Below are positions 34,598 to 44,321 of a DNA stretch of 64,000 nucleotides, in pieces (within the stretch, counting starts at the first letter, position 1; every line of letters begins with the position of its first letter). Origin of the DNA: Clostridium sp. OS1-26 (lineage in GTDB: Bacteria > Bacillota > Clostridia > Clostridiales > Clostridiaceae); the NCBI RefSeq assembly GCF_030915445.1, contig NZ_CP133264.1, positions 2,852,001 through 2,916,000 on the forward strand. The letters are read 5' to 3'. The notes beneath the pieces are model-generated. The model was given only the letters and a program-made list of their open reading frames with translations. It was not told the origin of the DNA and searched no databases. The translations under genes were made by a program, and so were the position numbers.

Positions 34598-35914
34598 ATG
34601 AATAATTTAATCGTAGCTAAGTTTGGAGGAAGCTCACTTGCTGATAGTGAGCAGTTTAGAAAAGTAAAGAACATAGTCTTAGAAAATGAGAAAAGAAGAT
34701 ATGTTGTGCCTTCAGCACCAGGTAAAAGGTTTAGTAAGGACTACAAAATTACAGATCTTTTATATTTGTGTCATGCACATGCTCAAAATAGTATATCCTT
34801 TGATGATGTTTTTAAGCATATAGAAGAGAGATATACTGTCTTAGCAAGGGAGCTAGAGGTCAGGATAGATATAAAAAAGTATCTTGATGAAATAAAAAAG
34901 AAAATCGAAGATGGGGCTTCAGCAGATTATACAGCTAGCCGTGGGGAATATTTAAATGGACTAATTCTTGCTGACTATTTAGATTATGAATTTGTAGATG
35001 CAGCAGAAATTATACGTTTTAAAAATTATGGCAGGATAGATTTTGAAGCTACACAAAAAGCTGTAGATGAAAAGATGTCAGCTGTGGAAAGAGCAGTTAT
35101 ACCAGGCTTTTATGGGGCAATGCCTGATGGAACTATAAAGACTTTCTCAAGAGGAGGTTCTGATGTAACTGGGGCAATAGTTGCAAGATGTTTAGGCGCA
35201 GAACTTTATGAAAACTGGACAGATGTCTCAGGCTTTTTAATGGCAGATCCAAATATTGTAGAAAATGCAAAGCCAATAGAAGTAGTAACTTATAAAGAAC
35301 TTAGAGAGCTTTCTTATATGGGGGCAAAAGTACTGCACGAGGAAAGCATATTTCCAATCAGAGATGTATGTATCCCTATAAATATAAAGAATACTAATAG
35401 ACCACAGGACAAAGGAACTCTAATTGTAGATGATGACAAGCCTATAAGCTACAGTGGAACTATCACTGGTATAGCAGGAAAAAAAGGCTTTACAGTTATA
35501 GCTGTACAAAAAATGCTTATGAATTCAGAACAAGGTTTCTGTAGAAAGCTTCTTTCCATATTGGAGAGTAATGGAGTATCCTTTGAAAATATGCCCTCTG
35601 GTATAGATTCTGTTTCCTTGGTTATAGAAGATACACAGCTTGGAGATAAGCTGGATAACATATTGGAGGAAATCAAAAGGCAGTGTAATCCAGATTCTCT
35701 AGAGGTTTATCCTAATATGGCACTTGTAGCTACTGTGGGTAGAGGGATGGATAGAACTAAGGGAATATCCTCAAAATTATTTAGAGGTCTTGCAGAGGGA
35801 GACGTAAATATAAGAATGATAAATCAAGGAGCAAGTGAAATAAATATAACTGTCGGTGTGGAAAATGAAGATTTTGAAAAAGCACTAAGGGGCATATATA
35901 AAGCATTCGCATAG
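34598..35914 (+). CDS. lysC: Aspartate kinase
   Basis: Monofunctional aspartokinase (438 aa), first step of the aspartate family pathway. Kinase start AKFGGSSLADSEQF, SRGGSDVTGAIVARCLGA and the conserved MGAKVLHEESIFPIRD are followed by two ACT domains for feedback control (about 290-438). Placed between thrB and hom, so threonine is the likely effector. GGGGGG ribosome binding site. Separated from thrB by the hairpin repeat, which may reduce read-through. Confidence 0.94.
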   Translation: MNNLIVAKFGGSSLADSEQFRKVKNIVLENEKRRYVVPSAPGKRFSKDYKITDLLYLCHAHAQNSISFDDVFKHIEERYTVLARELEVRIDIKKYLDEIKKKIEDGASADYTASRGEYLNGLILADYLDYEFVDAAEIIRFKNYGRIDFEATQKAVDEKMSAVERAVIPGFYGAMPDGTIKTFSRGGSDVTGAIVARCLGAELYENWTDVSGFLMADPNIVENAKPIEVVTYKELRELSYMGAKVLHEESIFPIRDVCIPINIKNTNRPQDKGTLIVDDDKPISYSGTITGIAGKKGFTVIAVQKMLMNSEQGFCRKLLSILESNGVSFENMPSGIDSVSLVIEDTQLGDKLDNILEEIKRQCNPDSLEVYPNMALVATVGRGMDRTKGISSKLFRGLAEGDVNIRMINQGASEINITVGVENEDFEKALRGIYKAFA

Positions 35915-35951
35915 TTCGATAGCTTATAACTAGAAAAGAGGGGGCAAAATT

Positions 35952-37238
35952 ATGAAAAAGGTTAGAATAGCGTTATTAGGTTTAGGAAATGTAGGTAAGG
36001 GTGTTTGGAATATATTAAATTCTAATAGAGAAGCCATAATGAAAAGATCAGGTTATGATATTGAGATAGCAAAGATACTGGTTAGAGATATAAATAAAAA
36101 GAGAACTGTAGATGTTTCAGAAGAACTTTTAACTACAGATGCAGATGAGATATTTAATGATGATAGTATAAAAATTGTGGTAGAAGTTATGGGGGGAATA
36201 GAACCTGCAAAGGATTATGTGTTAAATGCTATAAGAAGAAAGATGCATGTGGTAACAGCTAATAAAATGCTTATTGCAACTAACGGTCAGCAAATCTTTA
36301 AAGAAGCAGAAGAAAATGGGGTTATTGTAAACTTTGAAGCTAGTGTAGCTGGTGGAATTCCTATAATCAATGGTATAAATGAAAGCTTAACTGCGAACAA
36401 AATACAAGAGGTTGTTGGTATAATCAATGGAACTACAAACTATATACTAACTAAAATGACTTTAGAAAACATGAGTTTTGAAGAAGCGCTAAAGGAAGCA
36501 CAGGAAAAGGGATATGCTGAGGCAGATCCAACCTCTGATGTAGAAGGTTATGATGCTGTTTACAAATTAGCCATTTTATCTACACTAGCCTTTGAAACAG
36601 AAGTAAACGTAAATGACATATATGCAGAGGGAATAACTAAAATAAAGGCTATTGATATTGAATATGGTAAAGAACTCGGATATGTTATAAAACTTCTGGC
36701 AATAGTTAAGGAAGCAAAGGGCAAGTTGGAGCTTAGAGTGCATCCTACAATGCTTCCGGCTATTCATCCTTTAGCAAATGTTAATGATTCTTTTAATGCT
36801 ATTTTCATTAAAGGAGATGCTGTAGGAGACTTAATGCTTTATGGAAGAGGAGCGGGAGAACTGCCTACAGGTAGCGCTGTAGTTGGAGATATTATATCGG
36901 TTTTGAGAAACGATACTGAAGGATCAAATGTTTTAACTAGGAATTACACAGATAAAGAAGTAGTTCCTGTAGAAAGTTTTAAATCTCAATATTATTTAAG
37001 AATTTCAGTAAAAGATCTTCCAGGGGTTCTGGGAAAAATTGCTACTATTCTTGGTAAAAACGAAGTAAGTATTTTATCCTTTATACAAAAGCCTAAAAAA
37101 GGAGAGTTTGTATATATAGTTATTGTTACCCATGAAACTCTTGAAGGTAATGTTAATAAGTCTTTGGAAAATATAAAGGAATTGGAAGAAGTAAATAAAA
37201 TTGAGAATGTAATTAGAATTGAAAATTTAGATTGTTAA
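35952..37238 (+). CDS. hom: Homoserine dehydrogenase
   Basis: NAD(P)-dependent reduction of aspartate semialdehyde to homoserine. Rossmann motif ALLGLGNVGKGVW, VTANKMLIA, EASVAGGIPIINGINES and GIINGTTNYILTKM are signature blocks; the C-terminal ACT domain begins RISVKDLPGVLGKIA. 428 aa, full length. Last gene of the threonine operon, 37 bases after lysC. Confidence 0.96.
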   Translation: MKKVRIALLGLGNVGKGVWNILNSNREAIMKRSGYDIEIAKILVRDINKKRTVDVSEELLTTDADEIFNDDSIKIVVEVMGGIEPAKDYVLNAIRRKMHVVTANKMLIATNGQQIFKEAEENGVIVNFEASVAGGIPIINGINESLTANKIQEVVGIINGTTNYILTKMTLENMSFEEALKEAQEKGYAEADPTSDVEGYDAVYKLAILSTLAFETEVNVNDIYAEGITKIKAIDIEYGKELGYVIKLLAIVKEAKGKLELRVHPTMLPAIHPLANVNDSFNAIFIKGDAVGDLMLYGRGAGELPTGSAVVGDIISVLRNDTEGSNVLTRNYTDKEVVPVESFKSQYYLRISVKDLPGVLGKIATILGKNEVSILSFIQKPKKGEFVYIVIVTHETLEGNVNKSLENIKELEEVNKIENVIRIENLDC

Positions 37239-37301
37239 AAAACTATAAAATGTTTTTGTGTTAAAATAACTTAATAAGGGTATGAATGAGAGGTGTGGAG
37301 A

Positions 37302-37376
37302 ATGACCTTTTTAATAGAATGGTTTAAAACACGAAAAGTAATTTTTGATTATTTTGAGAGGAAGGTGATGTTATAA
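37302..37376 (+). CDS. Possible 24-residue small ORF
   Basis: An ATG behind GAGAGGTGTGGAG opens a short frame beginning MTFLIEWFKTRK. It ends just before the acetyltransferase gene's ribosome binding site. It might be a leader peptide or chance; there is no run of regulatory codons. Confidence 0.2.
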   Translation: MTFLIEWFKTRKVIFDYFERKVML

Positions 37377-37399
37377 TAACAAAAAAAGGAGAATTTAAC

Positions 37400-37840
37400 A
37401 TGATAGAGTATAGAATAGCAAATATAAATGAAATAGATGAAGTTTTTGAAGTATGGAAAGAATCAGTAAAAGCTACACATGATTTTTTGAAAGAACAAGA
37501 TTTTCATGAAATAAAACTACAATTGAGAGGCTATCTAGATAAAGTTGTAATCGAAGTGGCTTATGATACGGAGCTAAAAAGTATATTGGGATTTGCAAAT
37601 GTAAAAGACAACAATTTAAATATGTTGTTTTTACATCCAGATTCCATTGGAAGGGGAATCGGCAGCAGTTTATTTGATTATATGATGGAAAAGTACGCCT
37701 TTTTATCACTAGATGTAAATAAGGACAATCCAAAGGCAAAAGAGTTTTATTTACACAAAGGATTTAAAGTAGTATCTGAATCTCCAACGGATGATGATGG
37801 AAGACCTTATCCAATATTGCATATGGAAAAAGAACTATAA
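37400..37840 (+). CDS. GNAT family N-acetyltransferase (YjaB-like)
   Basis: 146 residues; acetyl-CoA binding loop LHPDSIGRGIGSSLFDYMME (motif A), then SLDVNKDNPKAKEFYLHKGF (motif B). The sequence HDFLKEQDF near residue 35 is common in YjaB-type enzymes. The substrate is unknown. Ribosome binding site AAAAAGGAG. Confidence 0.88.
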   Translation: MIEYRIANINEIDEVFEVWKESVKATHDFLKEQDFHEIKLQLRGYLDKVVIEVAYDTELKSILGFANVKDNNLNMLFLHPDSIGRGIGSSLFDYMMEKYAFLSLDVNKDNPKAKEFYLHKGFKVVSESPTDDDGRPYPILHMEKEL

Positions 37841-37858
37841 GGAACAAATTAGGATGGA

Positions 37859-37932
37859 GCCGCATCATTTTAATGATGAGGCAAGTTTGAAGACAAATGG
37901 GAGAGACTATCAGATGTTCCGATAGTTCTCCT
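37859..37932. terminator. Two hairpins between converging genes
   Basis: GCCGCATCATT/AATGATGAGGC (37859-37882) is followed by a stem of GGGAGAGACTATC with GATAGTTCTCC (37899-37932). Together they separate the acetyltransferase from the metal ATPase on the opposite strand. Confidence 0.6.
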
Positions 37933-37944
37933 AACCCAATATAA

Positions 37945-40323
37945 TTATATATTTTCTGTTTTCATTGCTCTCATAGAATTTAATACAGCAAGTAGTGTTA
38001 CTCCAACATCACCAAACACTGCTTCCCACATAGTACCCAAACCTAAGGCTACAAGAATTAATAAGATAAGCTTAATGCCTAAAGCAAAGAATATATTTTG
38101 CATTACGATGGTTCTTGTTTTCTTTGCTATTTTTATAGCTGAAGCAATTTTTGAAGGCTCATCAGTCATTATAACTACATCAGCAGCTTCAATTGCGGCA
38201 TCAGAACCTACTCCACCCATTGCTATGCCTATATCGGCTCTTGCCAGAACTGGAGCATCATTTATTCCATCGCCTACAAATACTAACTTACCCTTTGCTG
38301 ATTTTTCTTTATCTAGCAATTCTACCTTTTCAACCTTTTGATCTGGCAGTAGTTCAGAATGAACTTCATCTAATCCTAATTGTTCAGCAACTTTAGTTCC
38401 AACAGTTTTGTTATCACCTGTTAACATTACTGTTTTCTTAATGCCAAGAGATTTTAGAGCCTTAACTGCTTTGGCTGAATCATCTTTAACTTCGTCTGAT
38501 ATTACGATATATCCTGCATATTCTTTATCTACAGCAACGTGAACTACGGTACCTATAGTTTCAACTTGTTCATAGGCTATCTTTTCTTTAGTCATTAGTT
38601 TATAGTTACCAGCTAATATTTCTTTACCTTTAACCACAGCTTTTACGCCGTGCCCTGATATTTCTTCATAGTTTTCTATTGAGTCCTTAACTACTTCTCT
38701 ACCATAAGCATTCAATATAGAAGTTGCTATTGGGTGATTAGAATAACTTTCTGCATAAGCTGCATAAGTTATAAGTTCATTTTTTGAGATGTTATTTTGT
38801 GATTTTACTTCAGTTACCTTAAATATACCTTTTGTAAGTGTTCCTGTTTTATCAAATACAACCACTTCAACATTGTTTAAAGCTTCTAAATAGTTGCCAC
38901 CTTTAACAAGTATTCCATTTTTTGAAGCTCCACCTATTCCACCAAAGAAACCAAGTGGTATAGATACGACTAAAGCACAAGGACAAGACACTACTAAGAA
39001 TGCCAATGCTCTATATATCCATTGTGAAAAAGTAGCACCTTCAATAAATAATGGTGGAAGTATAGCTAATGCTAACGCAGAGAAAACAACAGCAGGCGTA
39101 TAGTATCTAGCAAACTTTGTAATAAAATTCTCAGTTGGAGCCTTTTTACTACTTGCATTTTGAACTAAATCTAATATTTTTGCAATAGTAGAATCTCCAA
39201 ATTCCTTTTCTACTTCAATCGTTAAAAGTCCATTTTTATTAATAACTCCACCTAAGATATTATCTCCTACTCCAACTTCTCTAGGAACTGACTCACCAGT
39301 TAAAGCGGAAGTATCTATCATTGAATTACCTTCAATTACTTTACCATCTAGTGGAACTTTTTCTCCTGGTTTTACTACTATAATATTACCTACGTTAACC
39401 TCTTCTGGTGATACTTTTTTTATATCATCACCCATCTTTAAGTTAGCAAAATCAGGTCTTATATCCATAAGAGCTGTAATAGATTTTCTTGAACGATTAA
39501 CTGCTATCCCTTGAAATATTTCTCCTAACTGATAGAAAAGCATAACAGCTACACCTTCTGGATACTGTCCAATAGCGAAAGCACCAATAGTTGCTATACT
39601 CATAAGAAAGTTTTCATCAAACACTTGTCCTCTGCTTATATTTTTTAATGCTCTTAATACTACTTCTCCACCTACAAGTGTATAGCTTATTAGATAGAGT
39701 ATTAGCTCTATAGCATTTGAAAACTTTATAGCTGTTGCTATTCCAAAAATTGTAGCACCAACAACTAACCTAATTATTTCTCTTTTATTGCTTTCACCAT
39801 GTTCATGTCCATGATCATGAGCTTTATTTTCTGATGTCTTGCTTTTATTTTCAAGTTCAATTACTTTAACATCAGGTTCTATTCTTTTAACTATTTCCTT
39901 TACTTTTTCTATGATATCATTTTGCTTCGATAGGTTGTCTATTTCCAAGATAAGCTTTGTAGATATAAAATCCACTACAGCTAATTTTACACCATCTATA
40001 TTATTTGATTCTCTTTCTATCTTTGCAGCACAATTGCCACAACATAAACCTTCAAGTAGTATTTCTTTTTTCAAAACTTTTTCTGATTGGTTTTCTTTTA
40101 TTTTTACATGAGATTCTATTTTTTGAATTTCCTCGGATGTTGCTGCAATTAATTCTTGTACTCTATTTATTTCTTCAATTTCTAAAGTCAGAGTTTTAGT
40201 TAGGAAGTTTACATTAGCTGAACTTATTCCTTTAATTTTACTAACCTTTCCCTCTATCTTAGATGCGCAGTGAGCACAATCTAATCCTTGAAGAATAAAC
40301 TCTTTTTTAATATTTTTGTTCAT
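37945..40323 (-). CDS. cadA: Cadmium/zinc-exporting P1B-type ATPase
   Basis: 792 residues. Two N-terminal heavy-metal domains with GLDCAHCASKIEG and GLCCGNCAAKIE, a histidine-rich stretch AHDHGHEHGES before TM1, the transmembrane metal site SCPCALVVSIPLG, actuator SALTGESVP, phosphorylation motif VVFDKTGTLTKG and hinge VFVGDGINDAPVL. CPC plus CadC-type regulator upstream indicates Cd2+/Zn2+/Pb2+ efflux. All catalytic motifs are intact. Co-transcribed with the repressor gene 24 bases upstream. Confidence 0.95.
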   Translation of the reverse strand: MNKNIKKEFILQGLDCAHCASKIEGKVSKIKGISSANVNFLTKTLTLEIEEINRVQELIAATSEEIQKIESHVKIKENQSEKVLKKEILLEGLCCGNCAAKIERESNNIDGVKLAVVDFISTKLILEIDNLSKQNDIIEKVKEIVKRIEPDVKVIELENKSKTSENKAHDHGHEHGESNKREIIRLVVGATIFGIATAIKFSNAIELILYLISYTLVGGEVVLRALKNISRGQVFDENFLMSIATIGAFAIGQYPEGVAVMLFYQLGEIFQGIAVNRSRKSITALMDIRPDFANLKMGDDIKKVSPEEVNVGNIIVVKPGEKVPLDGKVIEGNSMIDTSALTGESVPREVGVGDNILGGVINKNGLLTIEVEKEFGDSTIAKILDLVQNASSKKAPTENFITKFARYYTPAVVFSALALAILPPLFIEGATFSQWIYRALAFLVVSCPCALVVSIPLGFFGGIGGASKNGILVKGGNYLEALNNVEVVVFDKTGTLTKGIFKVTEVKSQNNISKNELITYAAYAESYSNHPIATSILNAYGREVVKDSIENYEEISGHGVKAVVKGKEILAGNYKLMTKEKIAYEQVETIGTVVHVAVDKEYAGYIVISDEVKDDSAKAVKALKSLGIKKTVMLTGDNKTVGTKVAEQLGLDEVHSELLPDQKVEKVELLDKEKSAKGKLVFVGDGINDAPVLARADIGIAMGGVGSDAAIEAADVVIMTDEPSKIASAIKIAKKTRTIVMQNIFFALGIKLILLILVALGLGTMWEAVFGDVGVTLLAVLNSMRAMKTENI

Positions 40324-40347
40324 AGTTTTTATCCCCCCAATAGTAGT

Positions 40348-40716
40348 TTAGTTTTTTTCAGATATATGAATTAGGCCTTGGTCAAATATACTTTTAACGT
40401 GTTCGTCTTCTAAAGAATAATAGACTACTTTGCCCTCCTTTCTATACTTTACAAGTCTTGCTTGTTTCAAAACCCTTAGCTGGTGTGAAATAGATGATTG
40501 GGTCATTCCTAGTAGTGCGGCTATATCACAAACACACATTTCAGCTTGAAGCAAGGCACATAATATCTTTATCCTTGTTGTATCACCAAATATCTTAAAT
40601 AAATCAGCTAAATCATAAAGTAGTTCCTCTTGAGGTATACATTTTTTGACTTTACTAACTACATCCTCGTGAATTATTGTACAGTTGCAATTTTCAATAT
40701 TATTTCTATCCTTCAT
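40348..40716 (-). CDS. cadC: ArsR/SmtB repressor, CadC-like
   Basis: 122-residue winged-helix metal sensor: FGDTTRIKILCALL, the recognition helix MTQSSISHQLRVLKQARLV and beta-wing YRKEGKVVYYSL. The N-terminal CNC pair and the CVCDIAALL motif in the alpha-3 helix form the thiolate site (alpha3N) typical of CadC, binding Cd/Pb/Zn. A perfect inverted repeat lies just upstream at 40740-40777. It represses its own operon with cadA until metal binds. Confidence 0.93.
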   Translation of the reverse strand: MKDRNNIENCNCTIIHEDVVSKVKKCIPQEELLYDLADLFKIFGDTTRIKILCALLQAEMCVCDIAALLGMTQSSISHQLRVLKQARLVKYRKEGKVVYYSLEDEHVKSIFDQGLIHISEKN

Positions 40717-40739
40717 AATTTATTTCCTCACTATTCAAA

Positions 40740-40777
40740 TACATGAACATATGAACAATGATTCATATGTTCATGTA
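40740..40777. promoter_or_regulatory. Operator of the cadCA operon
   Basis: Perfect 16-base arms (TACATGAACATATGAA and its complement) around a 6-base spacer. It lies 24 bases upstream of the repressor start, and the ATGAAC/TTCAT core resembles ArsR/SmtB operators. Confidence 0.82.
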
Positions 40778-40883
40778 TTCATTATATGCAAACATTTTAA
40801 TCTTGTCAATTAAATAAGAAAATTTTTGATAAAAAAAGAACAGTTTTTTGTTTTTGATAAAATTCTTAATTAATGTTCTTTTT

Positions 40884-40906
40884 TATTAGTACTTAAAATA
40901 CTAATA
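40884..40906. promoter_or_regulatory. Inverted repeat upstream of the ZIP transporter
   Basis: TATTAGTA-N7-TACTAATA, perfect arms, about 28 bases before the ZIP start. Position fits an operator for a metal-responsive repressor. Confidence 0.4.
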
Positions 40907-40934
40907 ATATATATTAATTCTGTTAGGAGTTATT

Positions 40935-41690
40935 ATGAGTAGATTTCTAAACACAATATTTATTACGGGTCTTTCAGGATATCTAACTGGTTGGATAGGC
41001 ATTCTTGCTGGTATTACTTTTTCTTTTTTTATTAAACATCGGGGAAGAAAATTTAAAGGAACTGCGTTAGGATTTATTGGAGGTTTGATGCTTGCAATTG
41101 TGTGCTTTGATTTATTACCTGAATCTTTTGAGGCTGGGAGCATTTACATAGCTACAGTGGGAATTACTTTTGGGCTTATTTTAGCAGTAATTCTTGATGG
41201 TAGACTAGAGCACAACAAAGTATCTGTTTTCAATAATAAAGGACATAGATTTTTAAAGGCTGCCATTTTTATGGCTATTGGTATCGGAATACATAATATA
41301 CCTAGTGGAGTGGCTCTTGGTTCGCTGATATCTACTTCACCAATAAAAGGATTTCATCTTGCAATAGCTTTAATTCTTCATGGAATTCCTGAAGGACTTG
41401 CAGTTGGAATTTTTTTAAGAGAAAGTAATGCAAGCACATTTAGTCTTATATTTATATCTGTGCTCACTTCAATTCCAATGGGTATAGGCTCTGTTCTCGG
41501 TGGTATTATAAGCAAGATATCGCCAGTTGTAATCTGTATAAGTCTTGCTTTTGCAGGAGGAATGATTCTTTATATAATTTGTAGAGAAACTCTTCCCTCA
41601 GCTCGCGATACGTGGAAGGGAAGAATGTCTACGATAGGAAATGTAATAGGTATGATTGCTGGAATGTTAATAGTATCTTTTTTAGACTAA
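40935..41690 (+). CDS. ZIP family divalent metal transporter
   Basis: 251 residues, about eight membrane helices. GIGIHNIPSGVALGSLI and ALILHGIPEGLAVGIFL are the two signature helices, each with the His-x-x-Pro-[Ser/Glu]-Gly metal site. It imports zinc or a related divalent metal. Divergent from the Cd/Zn efflux operon, so the locus handles zinc in both directions. TTAGGAG precedes the ATG. Confidence 0.92.
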   Translation: MSRFLNTIFITGLSGYLTGWIGILAGITFSFFIKHRGRKFKGTALGFIGGLMLAIVCFDLLPESFEAGSIYIATVGITFGLILAVILDGRLEHNKVSVFNNKGHRFLKAAIFMAIGIGIHNIPSGVALGSLISTSPIKGFHLAIALILHGIPEGLAVGIFLRESNASTFSLIFISVLTSIPMGIGSVLGGIISKISPVVICISLAFAGGMILYIICRETLPSARDTWKGRMSTIGNVIGMIAGMLIVSFLD

Positions 41691-41694
41691 TAAT

Positions 41695-41735
41695 AAAACT
41701 CCTATTAACTTTTTATTGAGTCTAATAGGAGTTTT
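41695..41735 (+). terminator. Terminator of the ZIP gene
   Basis: AAAACTCCTATTA and TAATAGGAGTTTT form a perfect 13-base stem with a 15-base loop, directly after the stop codon. Confidence 0.9.
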
Positions 41736-41898
41736 ACTTATAAATTTAAACGATAAAAGTCTATCAAAATTCTAACTTATAGTTTTTTCAAATTTATAAT
41801 TAATTATATTTTACTACAAAAAAGACCATAGACATTAACTTATAATGTTTCATCTACAGTCTGACCGGAGCTTGAATAGCACTGGTCTATTAATTAAA

Positions 41899-42417
41899 CT
41901 AAAAATGATTATAGAAAACAGTTTCTAAAATATCTTTACGTTTTGCATGATTAGGATGAGGTTTTGCATCTTTGCTTGGATAGCCTATTGGGAAAATACA
42001 TACTGGTTCAAGATTTGATGGTATATTAAAAGCGTTACGAACAGCAATTGGATCAAAATGACCAACCCAAGTTGTGCCCAATCCAAGTTCAGTAGCTTGC
42101 AGCATCATATGTGTAGCAACGATACTTCCATCAATGTCAGTATGAACTTTTCCATCATAAGTACGTTTCCATGCTTCATCTTTGTTAGCACATATGAGTA
42201 AAGCCATAGGTGCATTAAAGTGATAAACCGTACAATCTTTTAGTTTAGCAAGTGCCTCGTTACTTTCAATTACTAAGATTCTTTGAGGTTGATAATTTAC
42301 TGCAGTAGGGGCTAATTGTCCAGCTTTCAAAATTAAATCTAACTTTTCTTGTTCAACTTTTTTAGTATCAAAACTTCTTAAAGAATATCTTTCCTTTGCT
42401 AATTCTATAAAATTCAT
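41899..42417 (-). CDS. Nitroreductase family protein
   Basis: 172 residues; FMN-binding RYSLRSFDTKKV near the front, LAPTAVNYQPQRILV, and GLGTTWVGHFD are typical of small NAD(P)H-dependent nitroreductases. It likely reduces nitro compounds or quinones. Third gene, on the same strand, after an FMN reductase and an old-yellow-enzyme homologue, divergent from an HxlR regulator. Confidence 0.92.
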   Translation of the reverse strand: MNFIELAKERYSLRSFDTKKVEQEKLDLILKAGQLAPTAVNYQPQRILVIESNEALAKLKDCTVYHFNAPMALLICANKDEAWKRTYDGKVHTDIDGSIVATHMMLQATELGLGTTWVGHFDPIAVRNAFNIPSNLEPVCIFPIGYPSKDAKPHPNHAKRKDILETVFYNHF

Positions 42418-42462
42418 ATATAAATACCTCCCTTTTATATGTTATTTGTAATGTAGTAGATT

Positions 42463-43116
42463 TTATATACTAGTCTGCTTACCCAATCTTACTCCCATAT
42501 CAAAAGCCTTTTGACAGTCTTTAGGGAATTGTTCTTTTCTAACTTTTGCTTTTTCCTTTTCATCAAATGCTGTTACAACATATTTTGAATAATCATCAAA
42601 CTGGTATGTGTCGTTGACAATCAATGATTCAGAAGAACCAAAGAGTCTTTTCATAACCATCTCTGAAGATTTAAAATCTTGTTCATATCCTAAATCTTTC
42701 ATTCGTTCATTAGTTACATTCATAGTATAAATGAATCCAGTTGATATTTTTTTTCCAAAAAGACTTGAATAATCAGCATCATAAACTAAATATTGAAACA
42801 TGAACCTTTCTAAAAAAGATCTCATAGCTCCAGTAACTGATGCAAAATATATTGGAGATCCAAGAATAATGGCATCAGCATTTGCAGCCTTTTCAAGTAT
42901 AGGTGTTAAATCATCCTTTAAAGCACACTTACCATAACTTTTACCATTTTTCAGTTTGCAAGCAAAACAACTAACACAACCTTTATAATTTTGGTCGTAA
43001 AGATGGATAATCTCTGTTTCAGCTCCTTGTGAAGCTGATCCTTCAAGTGCTTTATTTAGAAGAATAGCAGTATTTTTATCTTTTCTAGGACTTCCGTTAA
43101 TTGCTAGTACTTTCAT
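42463..43116 (-). CDS. NADPH-dependent FMN reductase / flavodoxin-like protein
   Basis: 217 residues; phosphate-binding INGSPRKDKNTAILL, GCVSCFACKL and LGSPIYFASVTGAMRSFLER. The CxxCxxC-type cluster of cysteines at about 50-65 is common in iron-sulfur flavoprotein relatives but is too short to assign an Fe-S site firmly. It probably supplies reduced flavin or acts on electrophiles with its neighbours. Confidence 0.87.
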   Translation of the reverse strand: MKVLAINGSPRKDKNTAILLNKALEGSASQGAETEIIHLYDQNYKGCVSCFACKLKNGKSYGKCALKDDLTPILEKAANADAIILGSPIYFASVTGAMRSFLERFMFQYLVYDADYSSLFGKKISTGFIYTMNVTNERMKDLGYEQDFKSSEMVMKRLFGSSESLIVNDTYQFDDYSKYVVTAFDEKEKAKVRKEQFPKDCQKAFDMGVRLGKQTSI

Positions 43117-43174
43117 TAATCATACCTCCATGTTTGCTTTTTTATTAAAATCGGAATAAATTATTTTATGATTC

Positions 43175-44182
43175 TTAATATACTCTTGTTTTAATTTGTA
43201 CTGGACATTTCTCGCCGCTTATAAACCACTGACATTTTTTACATCCAAGGCAGGAATTATAATCTAGGTTTTTCATAGACTTTACCATAAAATTTGAGTC
43301 TGCGAGAAATGGTTTTCCATAAGCTACAAAATCGCATAACTTGCTTTCAATTAAGTAATTACCTCTATTTAATGTCCGTATATCATTTACAACGGTAACA
43401 GGAATATTTACATTCTTTTTAATTTGACAACCAGTATAGATGACTTCATTAAACTGAAAATCTTTGGGAAGTTCAAGGTTTCTGTCACTAGGTATTCCAG
43501 AAGAAATATGCAGCATTTCTATGCCTAAATTTTCTAAAGCTTGAGCAGTTTTGATATCGGTGTTTAAACAATCATTCCACCCCAATCGATAAGAGATGAT
43601 AAAGTTATCGTCGGCAAATTCTTTTATTCCCTCAACGATTTTTTTTACTAAAGATAATCTCCCATTTATATCTCTACCATGCTGATCTTTACGCTTGTTT
43701 GAAAGGGGAGATGCAAGCATATTGAGGAAAAAACCATGTGCGCCATGTAGTTCAATACCATCACAACCAGCTTTTTTACAGGTTTTAGCAGCATTAATAA
43801 ATTCATTTTGTATTTCTAAAATATCTTCTTCTGTTAAGTTATTAATAGTATCGCCATTTTGATAACCGATGCTAGGATAGGCAAGCTGTGCAAAAAAATT
43901 TGTGCCATTATCATGACAAGCTTTTACTATTGTGCTTAGATAATCTATATGAGAATCTGAATATGCACCTGCTCTACCATCTAATGTTTTTCTAGCCGTT
44001 ATTGAAAGCGACTGAGAAATAATAAGTCCAATTCCAGTATCTGCTCTTTTTAAATAATGCTGCAGCATTTCTTCTTCCATAATCCCGTCATTACTCTGTA
44101 AACCGAAGGGAACCATAGGAGCCATAACCACTTTATTTTTAAATCGGATGTTTTTAACTTTAATTGGATTTAAAATTTCCAT
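43175..44182 (-). CDS. Old yellow enzyme family NADH:flavin oxidoreductase
   Basis: 335 residues forming the FMN TIM barrel: FKNKVVMAPMVPFGLQSNDG, CDGIELHGAHGFFLNMLASP (catalytic His pair) and ADNNFIISYRLGW-like substrate loop. The C-terminus has the cysteines SCLGCKKCQWFISGEKC, which resemble the start of the Fe-S motif of 2,4-dienoyl-CoA reductase-like proteins, but the second flavin domain is absent. Likely ene-reductase for electrophilic compounds. Confidence 0.88.
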   Translation of the reverse strand: MEILNPIKVKNIRFKNKVVMAPMVPFGLQSNDGIMEEEMLQHYLKRADTGIGLIISQSLSITARKTLDGRAGAYSDSHIDYLSTIVKACHDNGTNFFAQLAYPSIGYQNGDTINNLTEEDILEIQNEFINAAKTCKKAGCDGIELHGAHGFFLNMLASPLSNKRKDQHGRDINGRLSLVKKIVEGIKEFADDNFIISYRLGWNDCLNTDIKTAQALENLGIEMLHISSGIPSDRNLELPKDFQFNEVIYTGCQIKKNVNIPVTVVNDIRTLNRGNYLIESKLCDFVAYGKPFLADSNFMVKSMKNLDYNSCLGCKKCQWFISGEKCPVQIKTRVY

Positions 44183-44271
44183 TATGATTTCATCTCCCTA
44201 TAAATTTATGTGTAATATTTGGTATTTATTTTCTTTACATTTTTTATTATAATAACTTTGAAGCAAAAAGA

Positions 44272-44298
44272 AAGTATGCACTTTTTTGTAGCATACTT
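44272..44298. promoter_or_regulatory. Operator candidate between OYE and HxlR genes
   Basis: AAGTATGC-N11-GCATACTT, perfect arms, 24 bases before the HxlR start in the divergent region. Suits a dimeric winged-helix repressor controlling both directions. Confidence 0.55.
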
Positions 44299-44321
44299 AC
44301 CGTTAGGAGAGTGTAACTTAG

